From: Variovorax paradoxus
Lineage (GTDB): Bacteria > Pseudomonadota > Gammaproteobacteria > Burkholderiales > Burkholderiaceae_C
Direction: 5' to 3'
DNA: 64,000 nt
Assembly (NCBI RefSeq): GCF_009498455.1
Contig: NZ_CP045644.1
Span: 2,731,001-2,795,000 of the forward strand
Below are positions 17,501 through 25,334 of this stretch, in pieces; position 1 is the first letter of the stretch, and the number at the start of each line of letters is the position of its first letter. The translations under genes and the position numbers were made by a program. A model generated the notes under the pieces. It was not told the DNA's origin. It searched no databases and worked only from the letters and a program-made list of their open reading frames with translations.

Positions 17501-18309
17501 TAGAGAATGGGCGTGACGTTCTTTGCTTTCCATTCGCTCTCACGATCTACCTCCTTGCCTTTGGAATAACTTCCGAAGGCGAACATCTCAGGCGGAAATT
17601 CTCCAAGCAGGCGGTCAGCGGCCAACGCATCCATCATGTAACGCAACACCGGATCGTTGATGCTGTATCCCACAAAGCAAACGGTGAAGTTGCGGAACAG
17701 TTCACTCACGAAGCGTGCGGCCCAGCGTTCCGTCAGGTAGGCCAACCCGAAGTCACCGCTGGAAACCACCAGCCTATCCAGCTCGCCTGGCGTGGTCGTA
17801 GCGGGCAACAGGCCGTGTAGATACACCAATCCGTCCCATCGGGTCTTGGGCACGGGAAGTAGAGGAGCCTTGAAGTCTGGAAACGATAGCGATTTCGCTG
17901 CTCTGACTTCCTCGAACAATCGGTCGAAGTTAGTGGTGATAAGTCGTGTGCGGCCCTCGCGGTTCTGCGCCAGCGTCAGCAGAGCTTCGTGTGTAGCCGT
18001 CGCGTTCGGGGCCGTGAGATTAGGCCTTAGGATCGTTGCCAGTTCGCTGCGCACCTTTTCTCGGCCACCGACGACATCCGCTTCCAGCAAGCCAATGGCC
18101 GTGTCGAACTGCTTGGCCTTGATCGCGGACTGCTGTACCAGATTGGGCGTGACCGAAAGAGCTTGATAGAGCCTGTCAACCAGACCGGAAAAGCCGGGCA
18201 ACCGCGCGGGGTAGGAAATGCCCGCGCCGCAAAAGAACACTACGCGCCCGTCTTCGTGAGCCTGCAAGAGCCGTTCGGGGATATCGGGGCCGTGATGAAC
18301 AAATTGCAT
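14518..18309 (-). CDS. dsr1: Dsr1-like defence-associated sirtuin (SIR2 domain, 1263 aa)
   Basis: The N-terminal 300 residues form a SIR2-type domain: VVFFCGAGIS (GAG at 28-30), TTNFDRLFE (Asn 127), YLHG (His 165) and GYSINDP (214-220). In bacterial defence sirtuins these residues bind and hydrolyse NAD+. The remaining 950 residues are helical and Trp-rich without other catalytic motifs, and the very C-terminus resembles the DUF4020-type tail of Dsr1 proteins. Known Dsr proteins deplete NAD+ on phage infection and stop the infected cell from producing phage. Length and layout fit Dsr1 better than the shorter Dsr2. It is the fourth gene of a five-gene same-strand run. Assignment to Dsr1 is by architecture, not by search. 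Confidence 0.82.
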   Translation of the reverse strand: MQFVHHGPDIPERLLQAHEDGRVVFFCGAGISYPARLPGFSGLVDRLYQALSVTPNLVQQSAIKAKQFDTAIGLLEADVVGGREKVRSELATILRPNLTAPNATATHEALLTLAQNREGRTRLITTNFDRLFEEVRAAKSLSFPDFKAPLLPVPKTRWDGLVYLHGLLPATTTPGELDRLVVSSGDFGLAYLTERWAARFVSELFRNFTVCFVGYSINDPVLRYMMDALAADRLLGEFPPEMFAFGSYSKGKEVDRESEWKAKNVTPILYREHQRHAYLHRTLRAWASTYRDGVRGKERIVVECAIARPLASTKEDDFVGRMLWALSDPGGLPAKRFAELDPVPSLDWLESLSEELYRHVDLGRFSVHPQPAVDEKLSYSLISRPTPYPLAPWMRIADVGRRNSDWDAVMFQLARWLVRHLNDPKLLLWLIKRGGRLHDRLIWLIERRLDELDELANGGKSPELDRIRANAPNAIPRPAMRTLWRMLLNGHVKSGLLDLSLYAWRDRFKYDGLTASVRLALRQTLAPCLSLREPFRWPGTDEDDGAHDRIKQIVEWEVVLASDHVHSGLRDMPKNEQWATALPELLDDFSALLRDALDLMRELGGVDSENDHSYVHQPSISDHSQNNDFHDWTALIELTRDAWLATASKSPERARIVAEIWAHGVYPVFRRLALFAAAQGRVISLRQALDWILGDERRWLWSEETRRETMRLLVSLAPQLDAAMRAELEHAILSGPPRGLYRTDIEPDAWINIVDHGVWLRLAKIVQAGTTLSEAGQSRLNALSAQYPWQLATDESDEFPIWTGGGWVGDRDPWKPFTPIPRTRRGVLNYLLVQPVLENTQQDDWRKLCSEMFQATAYALCKSAQQSNWPVERWRDALQAWSEEKLRDRSWHFMAPVVVSASDDFVQALSHGVSWWLQAVAKTFESHEDHFLMLAQRILRLDFEDDGDTEDPIFRAINHPVGHVTQALLDWWYRKKPNDGQGLPEFIRPIFTELCDTKVAKFRHGRVLLSAHALSLFRVDRAWSEKHLLPLLDWSRSDTEAQAAWEGFLWSPRLYRPLMEAIKPAFLDTVNHYAQLGKHKEQFAAFLTFVALDPGDTFTIAQLATAIRSLPAGGLRESARALVRALEGAGDQREDYWRNRVLPFWEKIWPKSNDQVSNASAESLARLCVATGGEFPSAMATVGNWLRVVQHPDYVIDRLQESSLSTRFPEDALRFLFTIMGDQPSWLSPKLRQCLTAVGQAAPDLLRDRRFMRLDELARKFGA

Positions 18310-18375
18310 CTCAGATGACGTCTGCTAACAAGTTGGCGAATCATGCCATCAAGCTCAACTGACCACGGCGGCCGA

Positions 18376-19398
18376 TCATCGCCAACGGCTCCTCCCGATC
18401 GCTGAATGTTGCTTCGGCCTTCGCATCTCACCGACGCGGCAACTGATCAGAGGGTACCGGTCGACGACAAAAAGACCAGGATCGTCCCGATCTTGGCGGC
18501 CAACGAAGAACAGCCAAGCCTTCTCGCGGATACCTTTCTTTCCAACGACCTCCTTGCGTGCACGTTGAAGCTCGTGTCGCAGCGTCGCGCGTTGCAAGTC
18601 GGTCCAACCCGACCAGTTGATGCGCACGCGGTACAGCGCGGTCGGCCGCTTGGCTCCCATCGGCCACGCGCCAGCATTGAGCGTCCATTCCTCGTTGCCA
18701 GCGCCTTTGGTCGCGAAGTCCCAGCTCAAAGCAGCATAGAACAAGCCAGTTGGCACAGGTTGAGCACGAATACCAGTGAAGCCAAGTTGTCTGAATGCCG
18801 TGCCATACGTACGACCCGCCACTCCGGGGATTCTGATCGCCAACTGCTTTCGATCATTCGGGAACTCCATGAAGATGCGGCAGATCGGTCTCAGGGTCGA
18901 GACCGTGTGGCCGTGATAGGTGGGGTCGCCGGTCGGAAGGGCAGGCTGCGGAGGTCTGAGCTTTGCAGCCATCGACTGCTTGGCAAGGCACGGCGCGGCC
19001 AGAGTAACCGTCTCGAGCATGGGGTCCATGACCAGTCGCGAGGGGAAGGGAATCGGCAGCTCGCCGGAAGCACGCGCTATGCCGCGCCTGCGAACTGCTG
19101 ACGCTCTCGCGCTCAAGAAGCCTGCGATGCCGCAGCCAGGAGCATGAGCACCGCCCTTTCCGATCTTGAAATACGGCCGCCGCTTGTTGATGTCCTTGAG
19201 GTAAGAAGCCGGGAACACATCGACCGCACAGCCGGGACACACGAAGCCATCTTTCTCGATGACCTCCATGTCCCACAACTGCTCGGCATCGATGATGTGG
19301 CTGGTCCGGCGGTCACGGGCGCTATCCATGACCGGCCCCTCCAGTTGCGGTTGTAGGCAGGAGATGTCGAGCGCTGCGGCGCATCGAAAGACGTGCAT
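18376..19398 (-). CDS. Putative zinc-ribbon protein next to UvrD-like helicase
   Basis: Protein of 340 residues. Near residue 54 it has CPGC, then FPASYLKDINKRRPYFKIGK and HAPGC, so four possible zinc ligands (Cys-x2-Cys ... His-x3-Cys) frame an aromatic/basic loop. This resembles the N-terminal zinc region of CoiA-like competence and nuclease proteins, but the rest does not match them clearly. The C-terminal part (residues 180-320) is an alpha/beta domain ending WLFFVGRQDRDDPGLFVVDR. It starts nine bases after the small basic gene, so the two are surely co-translated or co-transcribed. Function unknown; nucleic-acid binding is inferred. Confidence 0.6.
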   Translation of the reverse strand: MHVFRCAAALDISCLQPQLEGPVMDSARDRRTSHIIDAEQLWDMEVIEKDGFVCPGCAVDVFPASYLKDINKRRPYFKIGKGGAHAPGCGIAGFLSARASAVRRRGIARASGELPIPFPSRLVMDPMLETVTLAAPCLAKQSMAAKLRPPQPALPTGDPTYHGHTVSTLRPICRIFMEFPNDRKQLAIRIPGVAGRTYGTAFRQLGFTGIRAQPVPTGLFYAALSWDFATKGAGNEEWTLNAGAWPMGAKRPTALYRVRINWSGWTDLQRATLRHELQRARKEVVGKKGIREKAWLFFVGRQDRDDPGLFVVDRYPLISCRVGEMRRPKQHSAIGRSRWR

Positions 19399-19407
19399 GT
19401 GCTCTAG

Positions 19408-19710
19408 TCACCGTCGATCCTTCCGTAGGCTCGAGACATTGCCCATGAGCTTGCGCTTTGGCTTCAGCTTCGGCTTGACTTTGGTTGCGCCGTTGACATG
19501 TCGCGCTGTCTGATCTCGGCGCCGGCTCAGCATCTTGCGAACTTGAGGAAGCATTGATTCGGGCACACGTACGGCCACCGTCTTCTCGCGATACGGGCTA
19601 CGGTTGTATGGGCTGCGAGGCTTGGTGGCGGTGGCGGTGGCGACGGGTGACTTCTTCGACGAGGTTGGGATTTGAGGCATGGTCTGAACTTGAGAGTACC
19701 GGTAACTCAT
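19408..19710 (-). CDS. Small basic protein, 100 aa
   Basis: Very Lys/Arg-rich (predicted pI above 11). The centre reads REKTVAVRVPESMLPQVRKM, a ribbon-helix-helix-like or helical DNA-contact segment, flanked by disordered Ser/Pro/Lys tails. It lies 78 bases downstream of the helicase gene and nine bases before the zinc-ribbon gene. A nucleic-acid-binding accessory protein of the helicase is a reasonable inference. The ribosome site is poor; a second ATG at 19680 is possible. Confidence 0.55.
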   Translation of the reverse strand: MSYRYSQVQTMPQIPTSSKKSPVATATATKPRSPYNRSPYREKTVAVRVPESMLPQVRKMLSRRRDQTARHVNGATKVKPKLKPKRKLMGNVSSLRKDRR

Positions 19711-19788
19711 TCAAATTAGCCAGCACAGCCGACCATGCCGCCGCTCTCAGTGGCGCGGTATCGCGATGCCGCAACCTCGTCTACGGCG

Positions 19789-21894
19789 TCAGAGTCGATC
19801 CTCAACATCGAAGTGTCGGAGCACGTCGCGGCGATCGAGGAATCGGCTGAGCTTTTCGAACAGGCGACGGCTTCGCGCATGCGCGACGGGCGCGTAGTAC
19901 AGCCTCAAGGTCTCACGGGAACGGGTCATCGCCACGTACATGAGATTCCGCTCCTCGATCAATCCGTCACCATCTTGAGCCAGGTAGTTCGGCATCTGAC
20001 CATCGGCTACGCCGATGACCAACACGTGCTCCCACTCGCTGCCCTTTGCTTGGTGGATCGTTGATGTGGTGACGGCGCCGCGCTCGGTCATGGCTTGGAC
20101 CGAATCGCGCATCGCCAGCGCGCTCGCGTAGAGCGCGCACAGTGGTATCCAGCGCCTTACCTCGTCACGTCGCGCCAGATCGGACTTGATGCCGCCGCAC
20201 AGAGCTAGATAGATGTCGGCACATCGCTTGTAGCGCCCCTCAAGCGAGGGATTGATGACCTTGCGCAGCGCCGAGGCGGCGGCGGTCCATCGTTTGGGCT
20301 CGATACCCGTGCTGACTTCTGACGGTAGTCGAAGCATGGCTTGCAGCTGGGTGGCCGACAAGGCATGGCCAGATGCTTGGACCCGGCCGCGCTCAACGTG
20401 CCGAACGAGCTTCAACACGTTCATCATCTCGTCGGTGTTCCTCCCCGTGACGCCGCGCCTCTGCGAGAAAATGCCCCGAGCCAGCAGCTCGGATTCAGCT
20501 TCACGTAGTGCCGCAGACGTTCGGGCCAACACTGCGATGCTGCTGACCGGCTCTCCACGCTCCAGCAAGGCTTGAACATCCTGAGCAACGGCGCGGAGTT
20601 CCTCTGACAGCGAAGCAGCACGAACCAAAACAGGCCGCCCGAAAGTCACTCGCCGGCCCTTGATCGGTTCGACATCCGCACCGTCTGCCGCCAGCACCGC
20701 CGTGGATGCATCTGCCAGGGCTTGCGGCAGCCGGTACGACCGAGTGAGGGGAAGGGCCAAAACATCGGGCAGCAATTGGCACAGCGGCGTGTGAAACGCA
20801 CCGGCAAACCGATACACCGATTGGTGCTCGTCGCCGAAGACCATGATGTTTAGAGCGGGCTGACCGCGGGCGAGTGCAGCAATGAAATGCACCTGGCTGG
20901 CGCTGCTGTCCTGGTACTCGTCGACCAAGATGTGCTGGTACTGAAGTTCGTCCGGAACTCTGATCTCGGTCCGCCCCCCGGTCTCGTGGCCGGACAACGC
21001 CAACACCGTGGAAGTGGCGCGCGTCACCATGTCGCTGAAGTCCAAGCGATTGCTCTCGAGCTTGAGCGCCTGATAGCTGGAATGCAAAGCTCGCAGCGCC
21101 GAGGCCACGGCATGAGGGCCAACGGACGCGAGAGAGCGGAAGATACCGAACCGCTGGCTTTGCTTCACCAGCACTTGCTCCAAAGACAAGCCGGATGCTG
21201 CTGAGTAATCGAAGAGCGTGGCCACGAGCTTGAGCAAGGGCTTGGATGCGCTGGCGCCGAGTTCCTTCAGCCATCGGCGTTGGTCCTCGCGATCAGTCTT
21301 GTTGATCGACCGGTCTTGCAGGAGCTGGCGACTTGCGTGCTTAACAGCTTGGCCGAGGACGTCCGTTACACCGGTTGGACTGAGCAGCGCGGGCTGCTGC
21401 TTCTGCCTCTTGTTCTTTCCGGTCTTGGAGGTCTTGCTACTGCTTGTGCTGGTCACCCGAATCAACCGGTTGGCGAACGCATGACAGGTGCTCACGCGTA
21501 CTGCGGACAAGTGACCAAGGCCAGCTGCCGGGCCAGGCTCGCCGAACTGGACGAGGCGCTTTCGGACTTCAGATGCCGCGGTCTTGGAGAAGCTCAGAAC
21601 CAGAATGCGAGAGGGATCAACGCCACAAGCAAGAAGATGCAATACGCGATGACACAGCACGGTCGTCTTGCCGCTGCCAGCACAAGCCATGACTTCGGCG
21701 TGCCGATGCTCGGTGTTCACGATTGCCTGAGCTTGCAGGGACAGCTTGAAGACGGCTTTGCTGTTGGCAACGCGTTGTGAAGCCGAGAGCTTGGGTCGAA
21801 AGGTCGGGGCTTCGAAGATGGCGGAAGAGTGGGCTGGTTTGCTGGTCTGGGAGCGGGATGAAAAGTCGCGTGATTCTTGGTCGTTTTGGGGCAT
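19789..21894 (-). CDS. UvrD/Rep-type superfamily 1 helicase
   Basis: Protein of 701 residues with the SF1A helicase motifs in order: Q motif (LSLQAQAIV, 51-59), Walker A (CAGSGKTT, 71-78), motif Ia (LSFSKTAASEVRKRL), Walker B (ILVDEYQD, 322-329), motif III (FGDEHQSVYRFAGA), motif IV region (TRSYRLP), motif V (TIHQAKGSEWEHVLV) and motif VI (YVAMTRSRETLRL). It is an ATP-driven 3'-5' DNA helicase related to UvrD. There is no nuclease domain. The Ser/Lys-rich insert at about 148-168 is unusual. First gene of the five-gene run towards Dsr1. UvrD-like helicases occur in defence systems such as Gabija, but no GajA-type partner is present here. Confidence 0.88.
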   Translation of the reverse strand: MPQNDQESRDFSSRSQTSKPAHSSAIFEAPTFRPKLSASQRVANSKAVFKLSLQAQAIVNTEHRHAEVMACAGSGKTTVLCHRVLHLLACGVDPSRILVLSFSKTAASEVRKRLVQFGEPGPAAGLGHLSAVRVSTCHAFANRLIRVTSTSSSKTSKTGKNKRQKQQPALLSPTGVTDVLGQAVKHASRQLLQDRSINKTDREDQRRWLKELGASASKPLLKLVATLFDYSAASGLSLEQVLVKQSQRFGIFRSLASVGPHAVASALRALHSSYQALKLESNRLDFSDMVTRATSTVLALSGHETGGRTEIRVPDELQYQHILVDEYQDSSASQVHFIAALARGQPALNIMVFGDEHQSVYRFAGAFHTPLCQLLPDVLALPLTRSYRLPQALADASTAVLAADGADVEPIKGRRVTFGRPVLVRAASLSEELRAVAQDVQALLERGEPVSSIAVLARTSAALREAESELLARGIFSQRRGVTGRNTDEMMNVLKLVRHVERGRVQASGHALSATQLQAMLRLPSEVSTGIEPKRWTAAASALRKVINPSLEGRYKRCADIYLALCGGIKSDLARRDEVRRWIPLCALYASALAMRDSVQAMTERGAVTTSTIHQAKGSEWEHVLVIGVADGQMPNYLAQDGDGLIEERNLMYVAMTRSRETLRLYYAPVAHARSRRLFEKLSRFLDRRDVLRHFDVEDRL

Positions 21895-21902
21895 ACGCGG
21901 AC

Positions 21903-21933
21903 CGTGTTGAACGTGTTGAACGTGTAAAACACG
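21903..21933. repeat. 9-bp tandem repeat and palindrome before the helicase gene
   Basis: CGTGTTGAA occurs twice in tandem (21903-21920), followed by CGTGTAAAA (21921-21929). The last unit forms a small palindrome, CGTGT-AAA-ACACG (21921-21933). The block lies 8-39 bases upstream of the helicase ATG, where a promoter or ribosome site would be expected, and no good ribosome site is seen. It may be a repressor operator for the defence-type operon. Confidence 0.6.
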
Positions 21934-22055
21934 CTGGAAACACGGCGTTCTTGGTGTCTTTTTGGTTTTGGTGGTACGGAGATGTAGGGGAGAACATCGT
22001 CCGACGGAGAATTAATTGATAGCTATATCAGTGCAGCTACCCTGTGTGGCACTGA

Positions 22056-22943
22056 TCAATCCGGCATCGAATTCGAGCCCTTTTCGATTGCATTGCTCAG
22101 CCACTCTTCGAGGGTCATGGATTCCAGTCGCGACGCGAACTTCGAGGGCGCGGCGCGCACTGCGTTGTGCAGCACGAAATGGCCGTCATCTCGCGTGGCA
22201 TTGGCGACAAATGCGCGAGCGCGCTTGCGGCACGTATCGGGATTGACTTCGCGCTTGCCAGGCAGCATTTGGCCGAGCGCGGTGCGTGAAGCCGGCAGCT
22301 TGCGAAAGGGCATGTGGCGCGCGAAGAATGCGACGAAGTCGAATCCAAGCAAGTCGGCGATGGATGCAATGCCGAGCACGCCGATAGCTGCCGAGCCGCT
22401 GCAACGCCATTCGTTGTGCAAGCAGCGAGGCGCCGTATCAGGGATGTTTCGGCGCACTGGCACACCTTTGCGCGCGAGCTTGGACGGCATATCGGCGTAG
22501 ACCAGTGGCACATGCGTGCGACGCTTTCCATGCTCGTCGCTGCGATAGTTGTAGTAATAGATATCGTGACTTCGCTGGACCGAGGGCAGGTGCAGACGGG
22601 GCACTGTGGCCGCAGCTAGGAACTCCGCTAGCAGCAGCGGGATGTCAGATTGGTTGCGCGCCAAGATGTCGCGTGTGATCTCGACGTAAGTGACGAGCAC
22701 GCGCACTGATGCGCCGAGGGCTTGCTGCAAGACCCGAAAGAACTCTTGGCTTGGCTGGAAAACGCGCATTTTCAGTTTCCACAACGGGTTTTTGAGCATC
22801 TGGCGGACCTTCAGCTTTAGGACCCGGCAGTGAGGCCGAAGCAGCTTGCGCACGATGGGAATATCAGCGCGATCGAACCAGAGCGTGATCCGGTCGAAGC
22901 CATAGACGATGCGGAATGCGCGGGCGCCGATGATGAAAGGCAT
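22056..22943 (-). CDS. Element-borne hypothetical protein, 295 aa
   Basis: The start at 22943 is set by a strong ribosome site (GAAGGA); an upstream start at 22973 lacks one. The N-terminal half is basic and beta-rich (RIVYGFDRITLWFDRADIPI) and contains VLVTYVEITRDILARN, a pattern faintly like the substrate-facing strand of phage or plasmid rolling-circle replication proteins. The C-terminal half is helical. It lies between the helicase operon and the RepA-like gene, with the same orientation as the integrase module. A replication or mobilisation role is a guess from the context. Confidence 0.6.
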   Translation of the reverse strand: MPFIIGARAFRIVYGFDRITLWFDRADIPIVRKLLRPHCRVLKLKVRQMLKNPLWKLKMRVFQPSQEFFRVLQQALGASVRVLVTYVEITRDILARNQSDIPLLLAEFLAAATVPRLHLPSVQRSHDIYYYNYRSDEHGKRRTHVPLVYADMPSKLARKGVPVRRNIPDTAPRCLHNEWRCSGSAAIGVLGIASIADLLGFDFVAFFARHMPFRKLPASRTALGQMLPGKREVNPDTCRKRARAFVANATRDDGHFVLHNAVRAAPSKFASRLESMTLEEWLSNAIEKGSNSMPD

Positions 22944-23119
22944 GGGGGATCCTTCGAAGGGCTCGCCGACCACCGGCGAGCTTCGAATTAAAAATAGTCA
23001 GCGGTTACAGCTGGCCGGTCGGTTGATTGGCGTTGCGCACGTTGCGCTGGTTGCGCACGTTTCGGAAAACAGCGCAACGCCTGCTCGTGGGGCTGCGCAG
23101 CGCGACGAGCGATTCCGGC

Positions 23120-24136
23120 CTATTCGTCGTCGTCGTCTCGGGCACCCTCTTCGCTATCGTCGTCCTCTTCGTCGATTCCATCAAGCGCGTCTTGAGCGCG
23201 TTGATGGTCGGTTTTTGTGCCCGAAACACCGTTCTTGGCGCTTTCGCCGCTTGCACCGGAACCGGCTGCGAAGTGCTCCTTAACCCGAGCGAGCCACTCG
23301 TCCGACACGGCAATGCGCTGCGGCTGCCATCCGCGTAAGCGCCTGGACACGTTGGACTTGTCGCGATCGACGATGGCTCCGATATCGGCGAGCGTGTAGT
23401 CGTTGCCGCCGAGTATGCGGATCACGCGGTCGCGCAGCGTGTCGGCGATGAACGGCTCGAAGGTCCGCATATAGCGACCGTCTTGTCCGAACCTCACGCT
23501 GCACATCACCTTGCCGAGCCCGAAATCTTCGAGCCCTTCCAGACTCTTGCAGTCGATCGAGAAGGCGAGACCACCGCCGACATTCGGCTCACATCGCCGA
23601 AATTCGATGAATTCGTCCGACAGATCGACCAGATGCTGCACTTCGACGGGTTGTTCGCACACGAGGATGGCGACTATCCACGAGTTGGCGAGCTTGGCCA
23701 TCACGCGCAAGCGGCCCAGCGCATCGACAAACAAAGGGTCTTCTGGATTCGCGATGCTCGTCGTGAAGACCCAGAACGCTGGTGTGGGGTGATTGCGCAG
23801 CCTCAACTGCATCAGGAAGATGCCTTCCTGCGAGACGAAGTCGAAATTCGGACGCAAACCGATCGGCATGAAGCTGACCGAAGCTGCGAGTTCATGAAGA
23901 TCGTTGCCGGCGTGCAGCGCCTGCTGCTGTTGGACCTGGCGTTCAGTTCCGGATACGAAGACGTTGACCTTCTGCGCGGTCGGGAGCTTGAGACCGAAGT
24001 TCTGGCCACCCGTCGCGGCCTCTTTGACAAGCAGCGTTGTGGTTGCCACTTTCAGTGCCGGCGTAGTGAGCGCGAGGACGAGCCCCGAGGGCACGGAAGT
24101 GTACTGATCCAATGCATTGATGGGGTCGGTCGTCAC
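23120..24136 (-). CDS. RepA-like HTH protein with acidic tail
   Basis: Protein of 338 residues. The body (20-220) is alpha/beta with a beta-rich core (AFWVFTTSIANPEDPLFVDA). Residues about 248-275 (DYTLADIGAIVDRDKSNVSRRL) form a helix-turn-helix. The extreme C-terminus is a poly-acidic tail (EEDDDSEEGARDDDDE). It begins with GTG overlapping the stop of alpA (GTGA), so translation is coupled. Such proteins sit beside alpA and P4-type integrase in proteobacterial integrative elements and are often annotated as RepA or hypothetical. DNA binding is supported by the HTH; the replication role is inferred. Confidence 0.6.
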   Translation of the reverse strand: MTTDPINALDQYTSVPSGLVLALTTPALKVATTTLLVKEAATGGQNFGLKLPTAQKVNVFVSGTERQVQQQQALHAGNDLHELAASVSFMPIGLRPNFDFVSQEGIFLMQLRLRNHPTPAFWVFTTSIANPEDPLFVDALGRLRVMAKLANSWIVAILVCEQPVEVQHLVDLSDEFIEFRRCEPNVGGGLAFSIDCKSLEGLEDFGLGKVMCSVRFGQDGRYMRTFEPFIADTLRDRVIRILGGNDYTLADIGAIVDRDKSNVSRRLRGWQPQRIAVSDEWLARVKEHFAAGSGASGESAKNGVSGTKTDHQRAQDALDGIDEEDDDSEEGARDDDDE

Positions 24137-24342
24137 TTCGCACCACCCATATCACGTGCGGCGATGCAGCTGTCGATGAACGCCTGGATTTCTTCGGCCG
24201 GCCACGCCTTGATGCGAGGGCCTATTGGAACTCCAGGCTTGATCTCGCCGTTGCGGATGAGTGCGTAGAACGTGCTGTTGGAAATCCCTGTGACGTGAAG
24301 AACTTCTTTTTTGCGCAGCAATGCGCGGATATCGACGGCCAT
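24133..24342 (-). CDS. alpA: AlpA-family transcriptional regulator / excisionase
   Basis: Protein of 69 residues of the AlpA/MerR-like winged-helix type: LRKKEVLHVTGISNSTFYAL recognition helix, then IKPGVPIGPRIKAWPAEEIQ and FIDSCIAAR. AlpA proteins act as excisionase activators or directionality factors of P4-like elements. The gene has an AGAGGAG ribosome site and overlaps the next gene by four bases. A 10-bp inverted repeat flanks its promoter, which is suitable for autoregulation or Xis binding. It lies 1 kb from the integrase, typical for this element class. Confidence 0.88.
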   Translation of the reverse strand: MAVDIRALLRKKEVLHVTGISNSTFYALIRNGEIKPGVPIGPRIKAWPAEEIQAFIDSCIAARDMGGAK

Positions 24343-24353
24343 CTATGGCTCCT

Positions 24354-24418
24354 CTGAATGGGTTGGAAAGCGTTCGGTGAATCCCGTCGGATGCACCTGC
24401 ATGTCATGACCCATTCAG
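24354..24418. promoter_or_regulatory. 10-bp inverted repeat in the alpA upstream region
   Basis: CTGAATGGGT (24354-24363) and ACCCATTCAG (24409-24418) are perfect inverted copies separated by 45 bases. The first copy touches the alpA ribosome site and the second lies where the promoter should be. This fits two operator half-sites bridged by a repressor, or AlpA/Xis arm sites. Confidence 0.6.
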
Positions 24419-24500
24419 ATTAAGGACAGCCCCTCTGCTGCGAAAACGAAATCGCCGCGACTTCACTACCAAGTCGCTGGCCTGCTCAAGTTACTCGGAG

Positions 24501-25268
24501 CTATTGCTTAGCGGCCAGCTGACCTGCGCCGTGCTTGAGTGCGGCTTTCAGCGTCGCGGCGCTGATGCCATCTCGATCTGCGATGTTGAGGGCCTCGAAG
24601 TAGCCTTCGATTTCCTTGATGATTCCCGCCGCCCCAACCGTTTGCTCGGGGTCGTAGCTCCAGTTGCCCTTAACCACGGCATACAGCATCAGAGACAGTT
24701 TGTTGATTTGCCTGTTGGAACTCGACTTCAAGGCGGTCAGTTCCTTCTCAAGCTCTTTGATTCGCTTTTCTTGCTCAACGATGGGCTTGGCCGTAGTGGC
24801 TTGGTCGGTGACCGGAAAGTGCGGTGACTGATGGCTGTTTCGCGCGGACTGGAAGTGATCGTGCAAGCGCCGAAATCCCTCGGGCATACCTTGGAAGCCA
24901 AACGTCCTGGCAATGAAGGCCGTCGCGTCGCCGACATCGGCGTGTACAAATCTTAGTTTTTTTCGATCGTTAAGGCGTATGGCGTTGGCGGGCTTTCCCT
25001 TGTCAAAAAAGATTCCAGCGCCGCGTTCATCGCGCAGCGCGTCCTTCAATTTCGACAGCACCGAGAAATACGCAGTTGACCACGCAGGATCAATCTTCCT
25101 GCGAGCATTCACGATTTCAAGGGTCGGCTGAAGATCGCCAGCCATCGCTGCGATGTGCCATATTGGACGTTCGGTCTCGCGCATCTCGGCTTCCCAAATT
25201 GGGGGCTGCATCGCAAAGACAGGGGTTTGCATCCGGCGCCTGGGCTTGGTAGATTTACTTGTTGCCAT
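24501..25268 (-). CDS. Coiled-coil hypothetical protein, 255 aa
   Basis: The ribosome site AAGGAGA is excellent. The N-terminus is basic (TSKSTKPRRRMQTP). Residues about 35-150 are alpha/beta, and about 165-200 form a short coiled coil (IVEQEKRIKELEKELTALKS). The C-terminal 60 residues contain an HTH-like stretch (NIADRDGISAATLKAALKHG). It lies between alpA and the integrase gene in the same orientation, so it is a core gene of the element. Function unknown; DNA binding is possible. Confidence 0.6.
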   Translation of the reverse strand: MATSKSTKPRRRMQTPVFAMQPPIWEAEMRETERPIWHIAAMAGDLQPTLEIVNARRKIDPAWSTAYFSVLSKLKDALRDERGAGIFFDKGKPANAIRLNDRKKLRFVHADVGDATAFIARTFGFQGMPEGFRRLHDHFQSARNSHQSPHFPVTDQATTAKPIVEQEKRIKELEKELTALKSSSNRQINKLSLMLYAVVKGNWSYDPEQTVGAAGIIKEIEGYFEALNIADRDGISAATLKAALKHGAGQLAAKQ

Positions 25269-25334
25269 AGGTCTCCTTGGTTATTGGCGACCTGATTCTG
25301 GCAAAACTTTTTCTCAGCGACGCCGCAACCGCTC

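Noticed and set aside
19789..21894. Gabija-type system because of the UvrD-like helicase
   Set aside because: No GajA (OLD-family nuclease) gene is adjacent, and the neighbours do not match Gabija.
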